Source: Saccoglossus kowalevskii (taxonomy: Eukaryota; Hemichordata; Enteropneusta; Harrimaniidae). From it: a DNA stretch of 64,000 nt. This document shows, piece by piece, positions 29,841 through 42,100 of the stretch (position 1 is its first letter; the number at the start of each line of letters is the position of its first letter). Location of the stretch: contig NW_003124894.1 of NCBI RefSeq assembly GCF_000003605.2, positions 127,060 through 191,059 of the forward strand, in the 5' to 3' direction. The notes below the pieces were generated by a model. That model saw only the letters and a program-made list of their open reading frames with translations. It was not told the origin of the DNA and made no database searches. The position numbers and the translations under genes are program-made.

Positions 29841-31926
29841 GGCGGGCGACTGCTGCGACTCCATCGAGTAATGCGGCGACTGAACGAATGTCGGGCCCCT
29901 CGAATGAAAGAGGGCCGAACCCCGTACTTTACTGGTTCCATTGCGGCAATTTGGCGTAGTGCATGCTTTTGAAAGTATGGTACCTCGGGGAATAAAAATA
30001 AAGAAAACTATAAAAATCAAAATAATTACACTTATAAGTATCATCAATCATATTCGTATCGTCTGCGCGGAATAAGCACTAAACTATAACTTTACAGCGC
30101 AGCCTGATCATCACGCCCGGCGTTGCGCCATTTCAAACCGGTAGTCAGCTGCGAAACTTTGATGCACTTAATAACTGGTGAAATATAACACGATTTCGTT
30201 GGAAAATGTTAAATACAAAAACTTATTAATTTAAATCTCACGACCAATATGTCGCGTTTCATTTAAAGTAATTGTTATATCGTTATTAGTATTAATCAAA
30301 TGACAAGTTACTAAACTACCAATAATATTAATGTTTACATCAATATTGGGCATTAACTACAAATGTAATTTCTACAAATTGAAAACAAATGCTACCAAAT
30401 TGAGCATGCGTGGCACCAGACCGCCCTTCTACATTCTAATATTAATATCACATTTTATCGTCATTATCCGTTATTTCTAATTACATTCGATGATCAATTG
30501 AAACATATCCGTAGTTAAGTTACAACAAGCCGAGATAACTATGTGTTTACGTTCATCACAGGAAGTGAATAACAAAAACGTGTTAATTAGCGTCGTACGT
30601 CACTCACCTGCTGCAATGATCGAAGGGCATCAACCGCAAAATTTGGAAATTTATTTTTTAGTACGCCAATAACTGTTTTCCCTCGGTTCAATTTTTAATT
30701 AACGTAATTTTATTTTGCAAATATCGTTCGACGGCTGTCAAACAATGGATGCTGCCGGGAAGCTAATGCACAGAGAATTAGACACCGCGTCGCTGGTCGA
30801 ACGGAAAGATAAAAAGCTAACGACACTTGTGGGAGTTGGTGCCCGCGAAACTGGATAGATGTATGGGCATATAACTACTTATTGGGAAGCGCTATTTGCT
30901 ACGTGGAATATTCATACGTTTTACCTTCTAGTCCAATTTTGCAGCCGCCTGTTCATTTGCATATATGTTTACTGGGAGTTGTTCTGCACGATTCAAGCAA
31001 CAAACTTTTGGTAGAATTACACTAGAAGCCAAAATTACTTAGATGTAGCGTGTACGTGTTGTTCACGAAGTTTAGAGTGGCGATTACGCATGTGGAACGT
31101 CATAAGCTCAGGGCAGGAAAGAACAGGTCCTTTTTGTACTCGTTATTCTCCGTTGGCAAAATGACAAGAACCTTGCGGCAACTATTTGCATTAAGTAACG
31201 GCTTCTTTCCTCGCTCGAAATTTGTCGCGTGTTTGCCTTTAGCCTGCCCCAAAGGAGAAAGACGGTCCAGTTGAATTCCCTGTGTCCCTGCAGGCAGCAG
31301 GTGCCAGCGAACAACTCCATATACTCAGTTGGCGATGTGAAGTATGGCGTGAAACTTGAAGCTCACTCTAGCGTCACAGTGCCCGTCGCAAAAGGAGAAA
31401 GCGTGAAATTATTAATAAATTGGGTCATTATATCGAGGAGAATAAACGAAATTAACGCCACGCTGAGTGTTATGACGATATTACCGTCATTTACCGCGAC
31501 TTGCGTGTCAACTAAACACATTTACACCTCTGACATTCGGGACAGGATAAGGTACGGTCATCGGGAACCTCGCCTCACACAGACACTTTATTCAAGACAT
31601 ATTTTCATGACGTGAAAGCTGGCAAAACATTGTCAATTACAAAGAATACCTCAACCGTTTATAGGCTTCGGGCTGTCACATCATATAGGTTTGGATGAGT
31701 TGTGACTAATAGATATGATGACTGGGAGCTGTATGAATATGGGTGCATGTGGTCTACCATTGAGGCGTAAACAAACTAGTGAAATTAATACGGACTAATC
31801 AGGTTTATGCAGTGTCATAATAGCCCCCTTATGTTGACTTTGGCCGGGTATTAAGGACCGCTAAGTTAGTTTACCGGTGATTTTTTTTGCTCACTTCTAT
31901 CCCTAAATAGGTAGGACAACTTATAC

Positions 31927-31981
31927 CATAGACCCTCGAAAAAGTGCACGCACACTTTCGAGAGACTGTTGAGGGTCTATG
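31927..31981. mobile_element. 55-bp miniature inverted-repeat insertion with 7-bp target duplication
   Basis: The ends are perfect 11-bp inverted repeats (CATAGACCCTC / GAGGGTCTATG). Immediately outside them, CTTATAC is directly repeated at 31920-31926 and 31982-31988, like a target-site duplication. The 33-bp interior holds a smaller imperfect hairpin (GAAA...GTG / CAC...TTTC). A 36-bp stretch of the element (31936-31971) recurs exactly at 27958-27993. No coding capacity is present. It could be a very small MITE or a foldback structure; its family is unknown. Confidence 0.4.
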
Positions 31982-34900
31982 CTTATACGCAGTGTTTGTT
32001 GCGTAGTTGACACCTATTAAGTTTGGTTCGGCGCCAACTACGAACTTATGTTAATAACTACGATTATTAAATATTATTACTTAATTTAATTTGCTTGTTT
32101 AAACAAATAATATATTTGATGCGGTACCCTGATATTCACCCTCCCCCCGTGTACATATATATTAAAATAACTCACATCAGTAATAATTAATAATGACGTA
32201 ATCTTTTTACAGCTTGTGCGTGCATGAGTACTATTCCCATTTAGTTTGCAATGAGAACGCGCAAACCATAACATACAATCTCAACAACCACACATCATTA
32301 TTATTGTACATTCTTTTCGTTCTTCCTAAAATTCATTTCTGATATCGTCAGGAGTGCAACTGTTATCACGATTGAGTTGGTACTGTCTAAGTTTTGGCAA
32401 GACAATGGTGTTTTAGCACATCGGTCACGAAGGATCTTGCATTAGGATATGCACAAGTAGAATTCACGGTTCACCTACATGCGTAGTATAAACTATTAAA
32501 ATATAGATGACGATAACTACATGATTTAATACCACCTTTCAAATATTCATGGAGAGCCTACTTCGGCAATAATAAATAGCATTCACACTCCAGAGAAGAC
32601 ACTGTCTTATAGTTGGCTATCTGATCAATGTTTGTAACACGATAAGAATGTTTTCTCGAGTTTAATATTTGATGTAAGTTATAATTATTATTTTATTTCT
32701 GTATTACGGGAAACTTACCTCGGCAGAAAAAACCATAGCGATATTCATATTGCGGAAATCTTGACACATTATTGATTGCGAGAAATCGTATAACAAAGTT
32801 AGAGAAAGGGAATGTACATACAGTCGGTTCTCTTTAGAACTCTTATGTCGTCTTTTGTTTTAATGTTTACTACTCTAATATGATCAAAGATCATATTTTA
32901 ACAGATCGGATTTGAATCGAGTTTGTGTTGCTCTTAACAACATTTGTAAACTTGTGTGCAACGTGAGTTGTTATATGAGTGTTTTGAGTTCAATGTAAAT
33001 TCATTTACGCAAGACTTCTTTTAACTTCTCGGAAATAATTACAAATATTGACAATCATATTCTGTCATTAATTTTGAACAGTGACATGTTTTATAGTTCC
33101 TGTATATGACAGTTATGAAGGAAGCACTGCCTGAAATAAAGTAATAATAAAAAAAGTTGTAAAACGTCAAGAAGCGAAAATATCTATCTTCAAGCGATAT
33201 ATCACGAAAATTGACATACAATAAATAATGTAATATACAATGATATTGACATGATATTTGTAAATTACTTCTTCCTATTGCCGGGGTCACGACTTACAAT
33301 CAGTCATGTTATAGCTTGACTACAACATGCATTATATTTACAGCGTTCTAGGTATGATGAGCGTTGGATACGAAATGAAAGTAGACGGCATCAGAGGCTA
33401 GCGTCCACATATCTATGACGTAGTCGTTGTTGTGGATAACGAGAGCCGAGAGATGAAATCAAATAACGATCGTGATGATTCAGTTTGTTTTTGAAAAATC
33501 CCATTTTTATGGGGCTATACAATTCCGGTTAAATGACGTTGTCGTTGCAACAAATAACTTTATATTTATATAGAGGCTTCCCGGCACAGATATAAGATGT
33601 CTGAATTAGTTTAGCTTGTCACCATTATCCATCCCACAAGAGAATTACATATACTGTTATAACGCGCATTATTAAATGTTTGGTTTGGTAAATGATCTGG
33701 ATTGCTAAATCTCTGTTCTAGTTGGTAAAGTATAAACTGTTTTTTTTTCTAAACCTCTGTTAAGATTTTCACCTATGAAATCACGGAATGCGATGATCAG
33801 GATGTGCGCGTGCGATCAATAAATCTCCACTCTTTCATAAATGCTGAGTCTAACACCAATAAATAAAACATTATATGTTTCATAGTTCTCGTTAGGCGGT
33901 GACCTCAGACGTGGCCTGGTCTGAAGGCTCTTTATACCGTCCGTGTTGTCTATGCGAGTCACGTACTGATGGGCAATTTTGTGTACTCGAGAAAGCATCC
34001 TCTGGGGCAAATTGATTGAAAATAGGCGTCACTGCCACAAATGAACACGACTCTGGACGTCTTCTGTACTTCATTCCTCATTCGCTTTCCTAAAAGCATT
34101 TTTGCTACAAACAATAAAACCGACAGCATGGATCAACTTATCGATTACTGCGGGTTTTCAGAGTGAAAAGCCTCAGACAACCTTTCTTCGTTACGTGTAT
34201 TAGTACAGGATCCGCCCTGTCGGTTAAACATTCCGTTACTTGGACGTCGGGGACTAGCGAAGCACTACGTCGAACTAGAAACACGTGTACTCTCCGATTC
34301 AAATTGGAACAAGCACGCGATTATGTCGCCACTAATAGCTTGAACGGGGAGTGTACATTGCCTTCAAATTACATGTGTAGACTGGTAATCGAGTCTAATG
34401 GTTACTGGCTAGTTCAAAATAGAAAGTATTGATAATATGAGTGTGTGTTGTTTTTTTAAAGAACGATTAAAATTCAATCGTGGATGTATACAGAATGTAT
34501 TTTAGCTGCACATAACTGCAACACTAACATTGCTGTGGGTTTGGATGTTTAATGAACTGTCGTGTGTTTTAGTTCTGTTTATTTGACTCGGGATATTGTG
34601 ATATATACCTATCAATAAGTTATGTATGGCATAATTTCCGAGTTAAATACGAGAAAGGAAATTTAGGAGATGCGTGTTTTCATCATTAGTTAGTTGTCCA
34701 ATACGTCAAAAGTAGTTTATTTAATATTTTGCGATTAATACAGATCAACCTCATAAGACATAATCGGTTGATGGAAGTGCCTGATGAAGGCGAATTTCCC
34801 GCCAGAACATGTCGATTTAAAGTTGGATTCTTCCGCTCAATAACACGCGCAGAAATTCGTAGCCAACGATGAAAAAGATCGGCCTCGACTTGTTTTACTT

Positions 34901-35397
34901 ATATTATTTAGTCGCCGTGGCGACAAAGGACCCAGCCGAGATAGAGCAATACAACACACGTGAGGGGGTTCAGGCCGCTTGATTGAGCTTACAGTATATT
35001 TTGAAACGACTTGGCTGATCATCTCCAGTCGAACGGAAAACTACTGATAATAGTAGTGAAGTATGCAGCCATGATCCTTTTCACGAACCCAGTTTACTTT
35101 AATATTAATGCGCTAGTTCTGTCAGGGGATAAACTGCGGTGTACATCGATGCAGAAACCTCCCGCTTAAAATATAGTGTTCATTTTTATTTAATGGATCT
35201 ATGGAAGAGAATGACAAACTTTCGAATATCCAAAAATATAAACAAGGTAAGAAAAAAAAACAATATCGTACATCGTAAGCAAATTGGAATTTCTGTTCAG
35301 CTTAAGCTGTCTTCATTTATTATACTTGGTACTTAATCGTCGTTTGCTAAACACGTTTTACAAATTTAATCTCGTATATTTTCACTGAGAGGTACCA

Positions 35398-35488
35398 AAT
35401 TAAAGCTCCCGGTCGTCGCAAAACGTCGTGTTTGACGTTGGGTTCAACGCGACGTAAACAACTCGCGTAAAATACATTGTTTATTTAC
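35398..35488 (+). repeat. dispersed repeat copy B
   Basis: The partner of 8102-8181, sharing four ordered blocks including GTAAAATACATTGTTTATTT near the end. It is about 10 bp longer than copy A. No terminal repeats or coding capacity are visible. Confidence 0.4.
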
Positions 35489-35847
35489 CGAACATTCGTA
35501 CGCGCGCTACGTGACGTATGTGGCGCTTTAGCGTTGAGCACCACGAACCTCAAACACTAGTGTTTCTACTAAGTGTGAAAGTGCACCACTAGGCGGTATC
35601 CACGTGAGAATATTTCTAATTTATGTGCTTAGAATGGTATGTAATTCAGTGACGTGTGAGTCTAGATTGTTTTAATAACAGTATATTCAGAGAAGCAAAA
35701 AATTATAATAATTGTATATTTGACTTTAATATAGATAAATAGATTTTACATACACCATAAGTGTAACAATTCAGAGTATATTTATGTTTCATCGCTTGGG
35801 ATATTATAATCCTCATTAGCTATATAACTACCCGAAAAGTTGTTTCG

Positions 35848-35863
35848 CTTGTCACGTGACAAG
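35848..35863. promoter_or_regulatory. 16-bp E-box palindrome
   Basis: CTTGTCACGTGACAAG is a perfect 16-bp palindrome centred on CACGTG, a strong site for bHLH-ZIP dimers. About 40 bp downstream lies CGAGATGGCGCC, close to a YY1 site, which in animals often sits just after transcription starts. That ATG (35908) opens only a 36-codon frame. This could be a small promoter or enhancer. Confidence 0.25.
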
Positions 35864-36564
35864 TATGACCCCCTGCGATACCGTGTAGACCATTCCCGAG
35901 TGCCGAGATGGCGCCTTCAGGTGCCCAACTTGAAGTCCAACAGACCACGACATTTTACATTGGTGGATTGCTGCCGGAAATAACGCAAACATTTCCAACA
36001 CCGGTTAACATTAATTAGCTTATTTCAACGATGATGTTAATAAATGTAATTGACATTAAAAAGCTGACGTCACGGCACATTGGATGCTTTTCATTGGATA
36101 TCTTGATTGGAAACTTATCCTTATTAGAATTTAGATTCTAATACATTGTCGTAAAGATAATAATAAGTCACACACGAATCGCATAGTATAGTATAAAGCA
36201 ATGGTACTGGGCATGTTGGTAATACTCGCAGTTGACTTCATATTCGTTCATTCATTTATATGTCAATCTCAATTTAACCGTTGATAAAACAAATAGTGGT
36301 GAAGATTAAGAGCCTCTCTCTCATGCCGTACTACTTGATATCTGACCCATAATGCGCCGCGGCTCAATGATGCCTCAAAGAAATAGGTGGAGCGTCCTGC
36401 CGGCGCGGACGTCAAGTAAGTAAATACAACTCCCCACCCCGCGACGACCACCCTAGTCACAAAACAGGAAGACATGTTCGTTTTCACACCGATCGATTAT
36501 ACATGCGCATACCAAGTTTGGCACAAAGTAATTCAGTCTGGCGCAAAGGTGCACCGCACCGCTC

Positions 36565-37131
36565 ATGTACTTAAAGCATTATGATTACTACGATAACACG
36601 GTTGACATGACAATGAGGCTTCTTTTAAAGTTGCATAAATATTTAGAAGGTTGTGTTGCAATTAGCAATAAGTATAGAATACCACTTTATGTGCGACCGG
36701 AACAAACCTGCTCCAGTGCTCCAGGAATCACCACTCTGTCCCGTTTGCAAGCAGGGAATAATTTACATTTTAACTCAGCAAAAAAATTAATGTTGTCACA
36801 CAACTATGTGTGCGTATATCCTGATAACTGTTATGTATGTACAAACGTAGCTTCGCGTTATCATTCAAATGTGTGTTTTTCGGTTAAACGTCGATTTTCA
36901 CGGTCACTGACCTCTGACATCTCTCTCAGAAGCATTTCTGCGATCAAATGTGGGTTTCAAGGTCCAAATTTGTTAATATTAAACATGACTTGTGGTATGA
37001 GATCGTGTATCGGCCTGAACAGTCACGCCGCACCAAGTGCATTACACCAAACCACAACTCGTTTATACATGGCCGGAGTTGCCATGGCAAAGGTGGTCCC
37101 CGATCAATGCATTTACATTACATTAAATTAA
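36565..37131 (+). CDS. unrecognised 188-codon open frame
   Basis: This is the longest ATG-started frame outside the GATA gene. It overlaps a 165-codon frame at 36948-37445 in another phase. The residues show no family I know; there is a small cysteine-rich patch (VCVYPDNCYVC near residue 85) but no domain, signal peptide or coiled coil. No clear promoter, splice partner or polyadenylation signal is tied to it. Two long frames in different phases side by side argue for stop-poor non-coding sequence as much as for a gene. Confidence 0.12.
   Translation: MYLKHYDYYDNTVDMTMRLLLKLHKYLEGCVAISNKYRIPLYVRPEQTCSSAPGITTLSRLQAGNNLHFNSAKKLMLSHNYVCVYPDNCYVCTNVASRYHSNVCFSVKRRFSRSLTSDISLRSISAIKCGFQGPNLLILNMTCGMRSCIGLNSHAAPSALHQTTTRLYMAGVAMAKVVPDQCIYITLN
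37078..37090. promoter_or_regulatory. X-box-like RFX palindrome
   Basis: GTTGCCATGGCAA contains the 12-bp palindrome TTGCCATGGCAA and fits the RFX X-box pattern GTNRCC-N2-RGYAAC except for the last base. RFX factors drive ciliary genes, but none is recognised nearby, so its function is unknown. A weaker half-site (CCATGGCAAC) lies near 9550. Confidence 0.2.
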
Positions 37132-37569
37132 AATTCGAATTAAGCAGACGCCATTTTTGTCGCGTGCACTTCACCATTTACATTTACACAACTATCAAAA
37201 CAAGGCAGTGTGGAGTTAATGACGGGGAAAACTCTGTACCACAAGCTCGACCAGGGACGCGAGATCAGACTCATGATCCAATACCGGGATTCAATTCCCT
37301 ATTTTCATTCACGGTCATGGGTATGCTCCCAATACAAATACACGGTGAGGGACCCAACATCATGCGTAAAGTGTCTCCTAATCACCCTCGGGCGACCTTC
37401 GAAACAAATGTTAACAGAAAACGGGGGGCAGACGTTGTTAAATAAGCTGAATAGTTTTGATATTCTCCGTAAGTTGTCATTTTAGTTGTCCCACACCAAT
37501 TGTCACATGGTAGTGGGTGTGTCCTGGAAGGCAACGGTCGCGCGGTGAGTGTGTCGTGTTTGGCTATGT

Positions 37570-37597
37570 GCGTGTGTGTGTGTGTGGGGGGGGGGGG
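37570..37597. repeat. (GT)n run followed by a poly(G) run
   Basis: About eight GT units run into 12 consecutive G. Confidence 0.9.
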
Positions 37598-38785
37598 TCT
37601 GGCTTGTATGATTCATACATTCTGCCCTTGCTTCATGTTAGCGACAATCATTATTTCTAAATGCATGGCAAATTAGAAACTAAGCAATGTAAAGATTTCC
37701 AACTTACACGCGTATTCTAACCATTGTATTGGTCATAAATTCAAGTTGAATGAGCACACTGACCACGTGTCCAGCGCAAATTGTTTGCATACATGAACGA
37801 ATCTCGCGAGAATATACGTATTATGTTCATATCGCCACCATGGCCTCTTATAGGCGTGTGTCGTTCCATTATTGAATTGAACAAAACAGCAGCAGAGGCC
37901 TCGAGGCCCCATGAACTTCGACACAATGAATGGATGTGATCTCACAGAGACAAGGGCGCCAAAAAAATAAAACTAGCCTTGAATGTTTCATTTTTGTGAA
38001 GTGATATGTTCCTTAACACGTGCATACTGACGCCAAGCGCCGTCCCCTCTTGTCGAGCACTGGCATATGCTTGAAAGAACATCGAGACAAGCTTCGTTTT
38101 CGTATGACATCTATTAATTGAATTCGTCCCACACTAAAACGATTGTTTAACTCAAATTCAGTAAATTTCTCAAAAAGTGTAAGACGATTCGGTCTATTTA
38201 AAATTCAGATTTCTCGAACGAGTGATATTATCGAATTCGCGAATCCTTTTTGTAATTCCCCGAGCATGGAACTTTCCCAATAACGCCTGGTTTAAGTAAG
38301 TAACATTCACGATCGTCCGATGGCTATCTTGTTCTGTAACGGGACTCAAAAGTTTCCTGAGATAGAATTTTCTCAGGTCTCCGGGACATTGATGAATCAC
38401 GCGAAGAAAAGTGTCGAAATGAGACATGACCCACGTGACATTTCTCTCACCATGACAACCACATATCCTTTGTCGGTGAGATCGCAGGTGGGCGAAGCTA
38501 TCCCGTGGTGCAGTGCGATGATAGAGCGAAATACAATGATGCACTTGCAGAAAATAGTTAATTATTATTTGATAATGAAAACAAAACTATAGCGGATCTC
38601 CGAACAGGTGCTATAGAGACAAATAGTCAGAAGTTAATTTCGAAAAATAAGTGACCTTCACAACCCTCGCTGTTTATCCCACAACTGCTCACAACTTTAG
38701 AAACTGTTCTTGTGTGCATAAGTTAGGTCGCGTGGAACCAGTGTGTTGATTTCTACGCGCAAACTGTCCGCAGTAACATTACAAA

Positions 38786-38821
38786 CCACGTGACGTAGTA
38801 CGTCACGTGGCCTCATATAAG
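38786..38821 (+). promoter_or_regulatory. 25-bp double E-box palindrome next to a TATA box
   Basis: Positions 38786-38810 form a perfect palindrome: two 12-bp arms (CCACGTGACGTA and its complement) around one central G. Each arm holds a CACGTG E-box and a TGACGT half-CRE. Four bases later comes CATATAAG (38814-38821). About 30 nt further on is a TTCTACC initiator-like stretch with A at 38847. bHLH-ZIP factors (USF, MITF, MYC families) bind CACGTG and CREB/ATF factors bind TGACGT. The layout is that of a compact core promoter for the ORF at 38954. Confidence 0.35.
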
Positions 38822-38953
38822 CCGGGTCATGTTTGCATGGTGTTCTACCGAGTCTCATTACAGCCAAATTGAATAGCTTTGTCAGAACAAAAAGTGTTTT
38901 GAAAGCCATCGATCACTTCCACTGAGATTATCGATTTCTAGAAAAAATTAAAA

Positions 38954-39124
38954 ATGTCGGCCGGCCGCTTAAAACACTGCAGGAAATGCTGCAAGCAGAA
39001 AACTCGCCCAGCAGGTGCCCGACAGTACACCAACCAACGCCGTTTCGCCTATAGTACCGACGCGAGGTTCAGATGCAATTGGCTAAATCTAAAGCTGCTA
39101 ATGGGCTTTTTTATTTTGTTTTAA
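38954..39124 (+). CDS. unrecognised 56-codon small ORF behind a promoter-like site
   Basis: The ATG at 38954 has A at -3 and is the first ATG after the predicted start near 38847. The product is 56 residues: a basic, cysteine-containing N-terminus (MSAGRLKHCRKCCKQK) and a hydrophobic end (LKLLMGFFILF) that could be a membrane tail. The first 40 or so codons are more GC-rich than the surroundings, and the rest is AT-rich, so the true coding part may end earlier by splicing (a CAG then GTGCCC lies near 39013). I recognise no family. It may be a microprotein, a first exon or chance. Confidence 0.2.
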   Translation: MSAGRLKHCRKCCKQKTRPAGARQYTNQRRFAYSTDARFRCNWLNLKLLMGFFILF

Positions 39125-42100
39125 TGCGATTTAAAGATGGAAACTATCGCTCCTATTGAAAACAGGGCCGGGTAACGGTGGATGGTTGCGCACAAAAGTA
39201 GCCTAACTCCGGTCTGCCAAACGCGTTTTGTTTTCGAGCACCGAAAAGTAGCCCTCATTCGAGTTGTGTCAACCTGTACAAGGGTTTACACAAGCGACGA
39301 TAAGCTATCTCACTGTCCGCTGATTGCTTATGTCAACACTAAAATAGAAACATTTTGGTAAATCGAATAGGTAAACACTCCAGTACGAAACAGCGTGTCG
39401 GAAAGTTTTGTCGGGAATGTGGTGAGTAAACTGACGGTGATTAGCCTACAGGATATAAAGCTCATCACTGTCTCATGCCTGCATCAGGTAACGACATCGT
39501 AGCGATCTGGTCTGTCTTGCTCAAATCACTCCGGTAACAGACGCGTAAGACAGCAATTCAGCACACTGCCTTGATAGATATCAGAGACAAAACCCCGACT
39601 AGCGAACGCGTAAAGAAAGTGGTGGCAGTTTTCTCTCAGGTAGGCTACGGATTTTAGTCAAATGGTGTCTCTTGACAGGACTTGCATCTGATAGGAGCGA
39701 TGTATCAGCTATTTTACTGTGATGTATGTATTATTATAACTGATAACGGCTGTGTAAAATATCCTAATGATACCTCACTACACGATGGCATCTTTTTCCT
39801 TTATCTACGTCATTGAAATCAACAACGAAATCTACAAATCACCTTACTATTGCTCAGCTTTTCTTATCTCTAGTTACAGTGTGCACATTTCTAGACGCGT
39901 TAAGAAAAGACTCGGAGTATGTGGGTGAAAAAAACAACAAATATATTACTTTGATAATTACGTCTTAAACATGTGCCCAAAACGAGCAACGCGTTTTTTT
40001 GGTGTGTACGCGGGTTTCAATAGTGATTATTTTGCTCCATTTATAAATATTTATTATAAATAATATTATTATTCGTCGGCACTTTCCTTCTTTTAAGTTG
40101 ACGTTACATTTCTTGAAACCGCGTTCTCAGATCAGAGAGTGATCTCTTTGTTCAAAAATTCTGTGCTATGCTACACAGCGCCCTCTATGGTTCGTTAAAT
40201 GTTAGTAAACTCAGAACACGTAGTGAAGTTGAATTTATAATCAAAATCATTCAATCACTCTCCCTTGAACTTTATTTCCATCATCTGTTTCATTATTATT
40301 CACCATGTTCACTTTTTTTTCCGTTTGCGTTAGTGACTAGACTGCAGCGTTAGAAATATCTGCGTCACCTAGCATGAATACGATGCATGCGAGCGCAACA
40401 CGCGACACGTGGAAAATTAATATTCATCTAATTATGTTTTATTTTTCGAAACAATGTTTTAAATTGATTACAAATAATATCTTACTTACACTTTAAGAGA
40501 CTCTTGAGTCGGGCGTTAGCGTCCGATTCAATGCGGAAAACGAAAAATTTAAAAATCTTTCAAATTGTCTTAACTCCGTCTGACTGGAGAAGGTGAGGTC
40601 ATACGTATCCAAGCGTGTTGGCTCTCCCGGTAACGTGTGTCCACTCATTGGATCGCACCCTTGGGTTTTAAAGATAATGATGACTAATATTGACCGAGAT
40701 ATGAAGAAACCATTATTTACCTATACCATCGACCTCATCCAAACGTTATCGCCAAGTGAAGTCACCACACACTCACCCTATCACACGTATAACTACGTCA
40801 TTCGTTATCAGATTTGTAACTGGTATAAAAAAATACGATAAGAAATTAGTGGAAGACATTTCACCTGGTCTACCCAGGTGTCCGTCCGCCATGTTCTTCT
40901 CACGCAACTTGAAGACAAATGCGAGCAATCCAGCGTCGCGAGGTTTGAGAACAGGAAATGCAAACACATCTGCGTCTATGTGTAGATAATGTAGGTTTGT
41001 TTACTGTGGTTCGTGCCCATACCGTATAACTCACAGTCATACGTGCCAAGACAGATCGTGGACAAGTACAGGACACGTACGCGGAATGCTATTTGTCAAT
41101 GTATTGTGAACCGTCTTAGGACGTGTATGCGGAGTGATTGGGTGATGTTTTCAGCAGGTTTCTTGGGTGCGGTTTGCAACGTAATATTAACCAACTTAAA
41201 TATATTGTGTGCACGCTTTCTTGGCACGACATCCGGCACGACTCGTAATTTTCCACAAAAATGATAACAAATAAACCATTAAAAACGATCAGCAGCAAAA
41301 GCAGACACAGTAAAGACAGTTTCGTGTTAACTCACCACAGAACAGAAACGTGGCGAGCTCAATCGGAAACCAACGCATTTGTTGACAAAATAAGTTACTG
41401 CCGGAAGGGGGCGCTAGCACTGTGAACGTCGCCCAGCCAAGCAAATCATTCAGTTGATCTGACATTGTCTTCACCTACAACATCAACATTTTCAGTCGAC
41501 ATCGAGACAAACTAAATCTGGTGATCTTACTCTAATAATTAAGATTGCTATTAAATCGCGTTTAAAGATATTTGATATCAAATATAGATCATGTCCTCTA
41601 GGCAAAGTCTTATCAGACGCGAGCGGAGCTGATGTCGACCAATACTGTTACTTGTCATACATCGCCGCTGTTGAATTCGATTTTCAATATAACTAAGGGA
41701 TTCGTTTGTTTATGTTACGTCGGACATGAATTTTCAAATATATATTTCAAACCTCGCTGTGTAACGGCAACATTACCCATTCGTCATGTTGAAACTGTTG
41801 GCGTGTTGCACTTTGTTCCATTAAACTGATTGAAATGGCTTACAAAAACCCCTGAAACGGACAACGCTCCGTTAATCAAGAGCAGAGCAACGTCTTTGGT
41901 CAAGTTGAATATTGGTATAGCAAGAAACCAGTTCTGATGAAATGAACAGTTACGTGTTATTTGAAATAGTGATATTGACTAGCAGTGAATGTACACTGGC
42001 TTACCACTACCGTAACACGTACTTATCATGGCGTGATATTTGTATTAATACGATCCCGTGAGTGGCATGCCACAACACGTGTAATTCCGTGAATTGTGCA

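Larger units (their letters stand above)
27232..38785. other. non-coding DNA; intron if the distal exon belongs to GATA
   Basis: If the donor at 27232 joins the acceptor at 46195, this is the first part of a 19-kb first intron. Open frames at 31229-31615 (128 codons) and 36565-37131 (188 codons) are unrecognised. The region carries the 36-bp repeat pair, the 55-bp insertion, A and T runs near 27780, 28735, 28840 and 29813, and the E-box palindrome at 35848. Confidence 0.5.

Noticed and set aside
29756-30047. Frames with poly-Lys or poly-Phe over the 28-bp T run
   Set aside because: They are created by the homopolymer. A retroposon was considered for the GC-rich flank, but no target duplication or known body was found.
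31229-31615. 128-codon plus-strand open frame (includes VGDVKYGVKLEAHSSVTVPV)
   Set aside because: I could not tie it to any family, and no splice or promoter context supports it.
37228-37300. tRNA-like segment with CTCATGA anticodon-loop-like and GGGATTCAATTCCC B-box-like sequence
   Set aside because: The anticodon stem does not pair, the B box has an extra base and no acceptor stem closes it. At most it is a decayed tRNA-derived SINE fragment.
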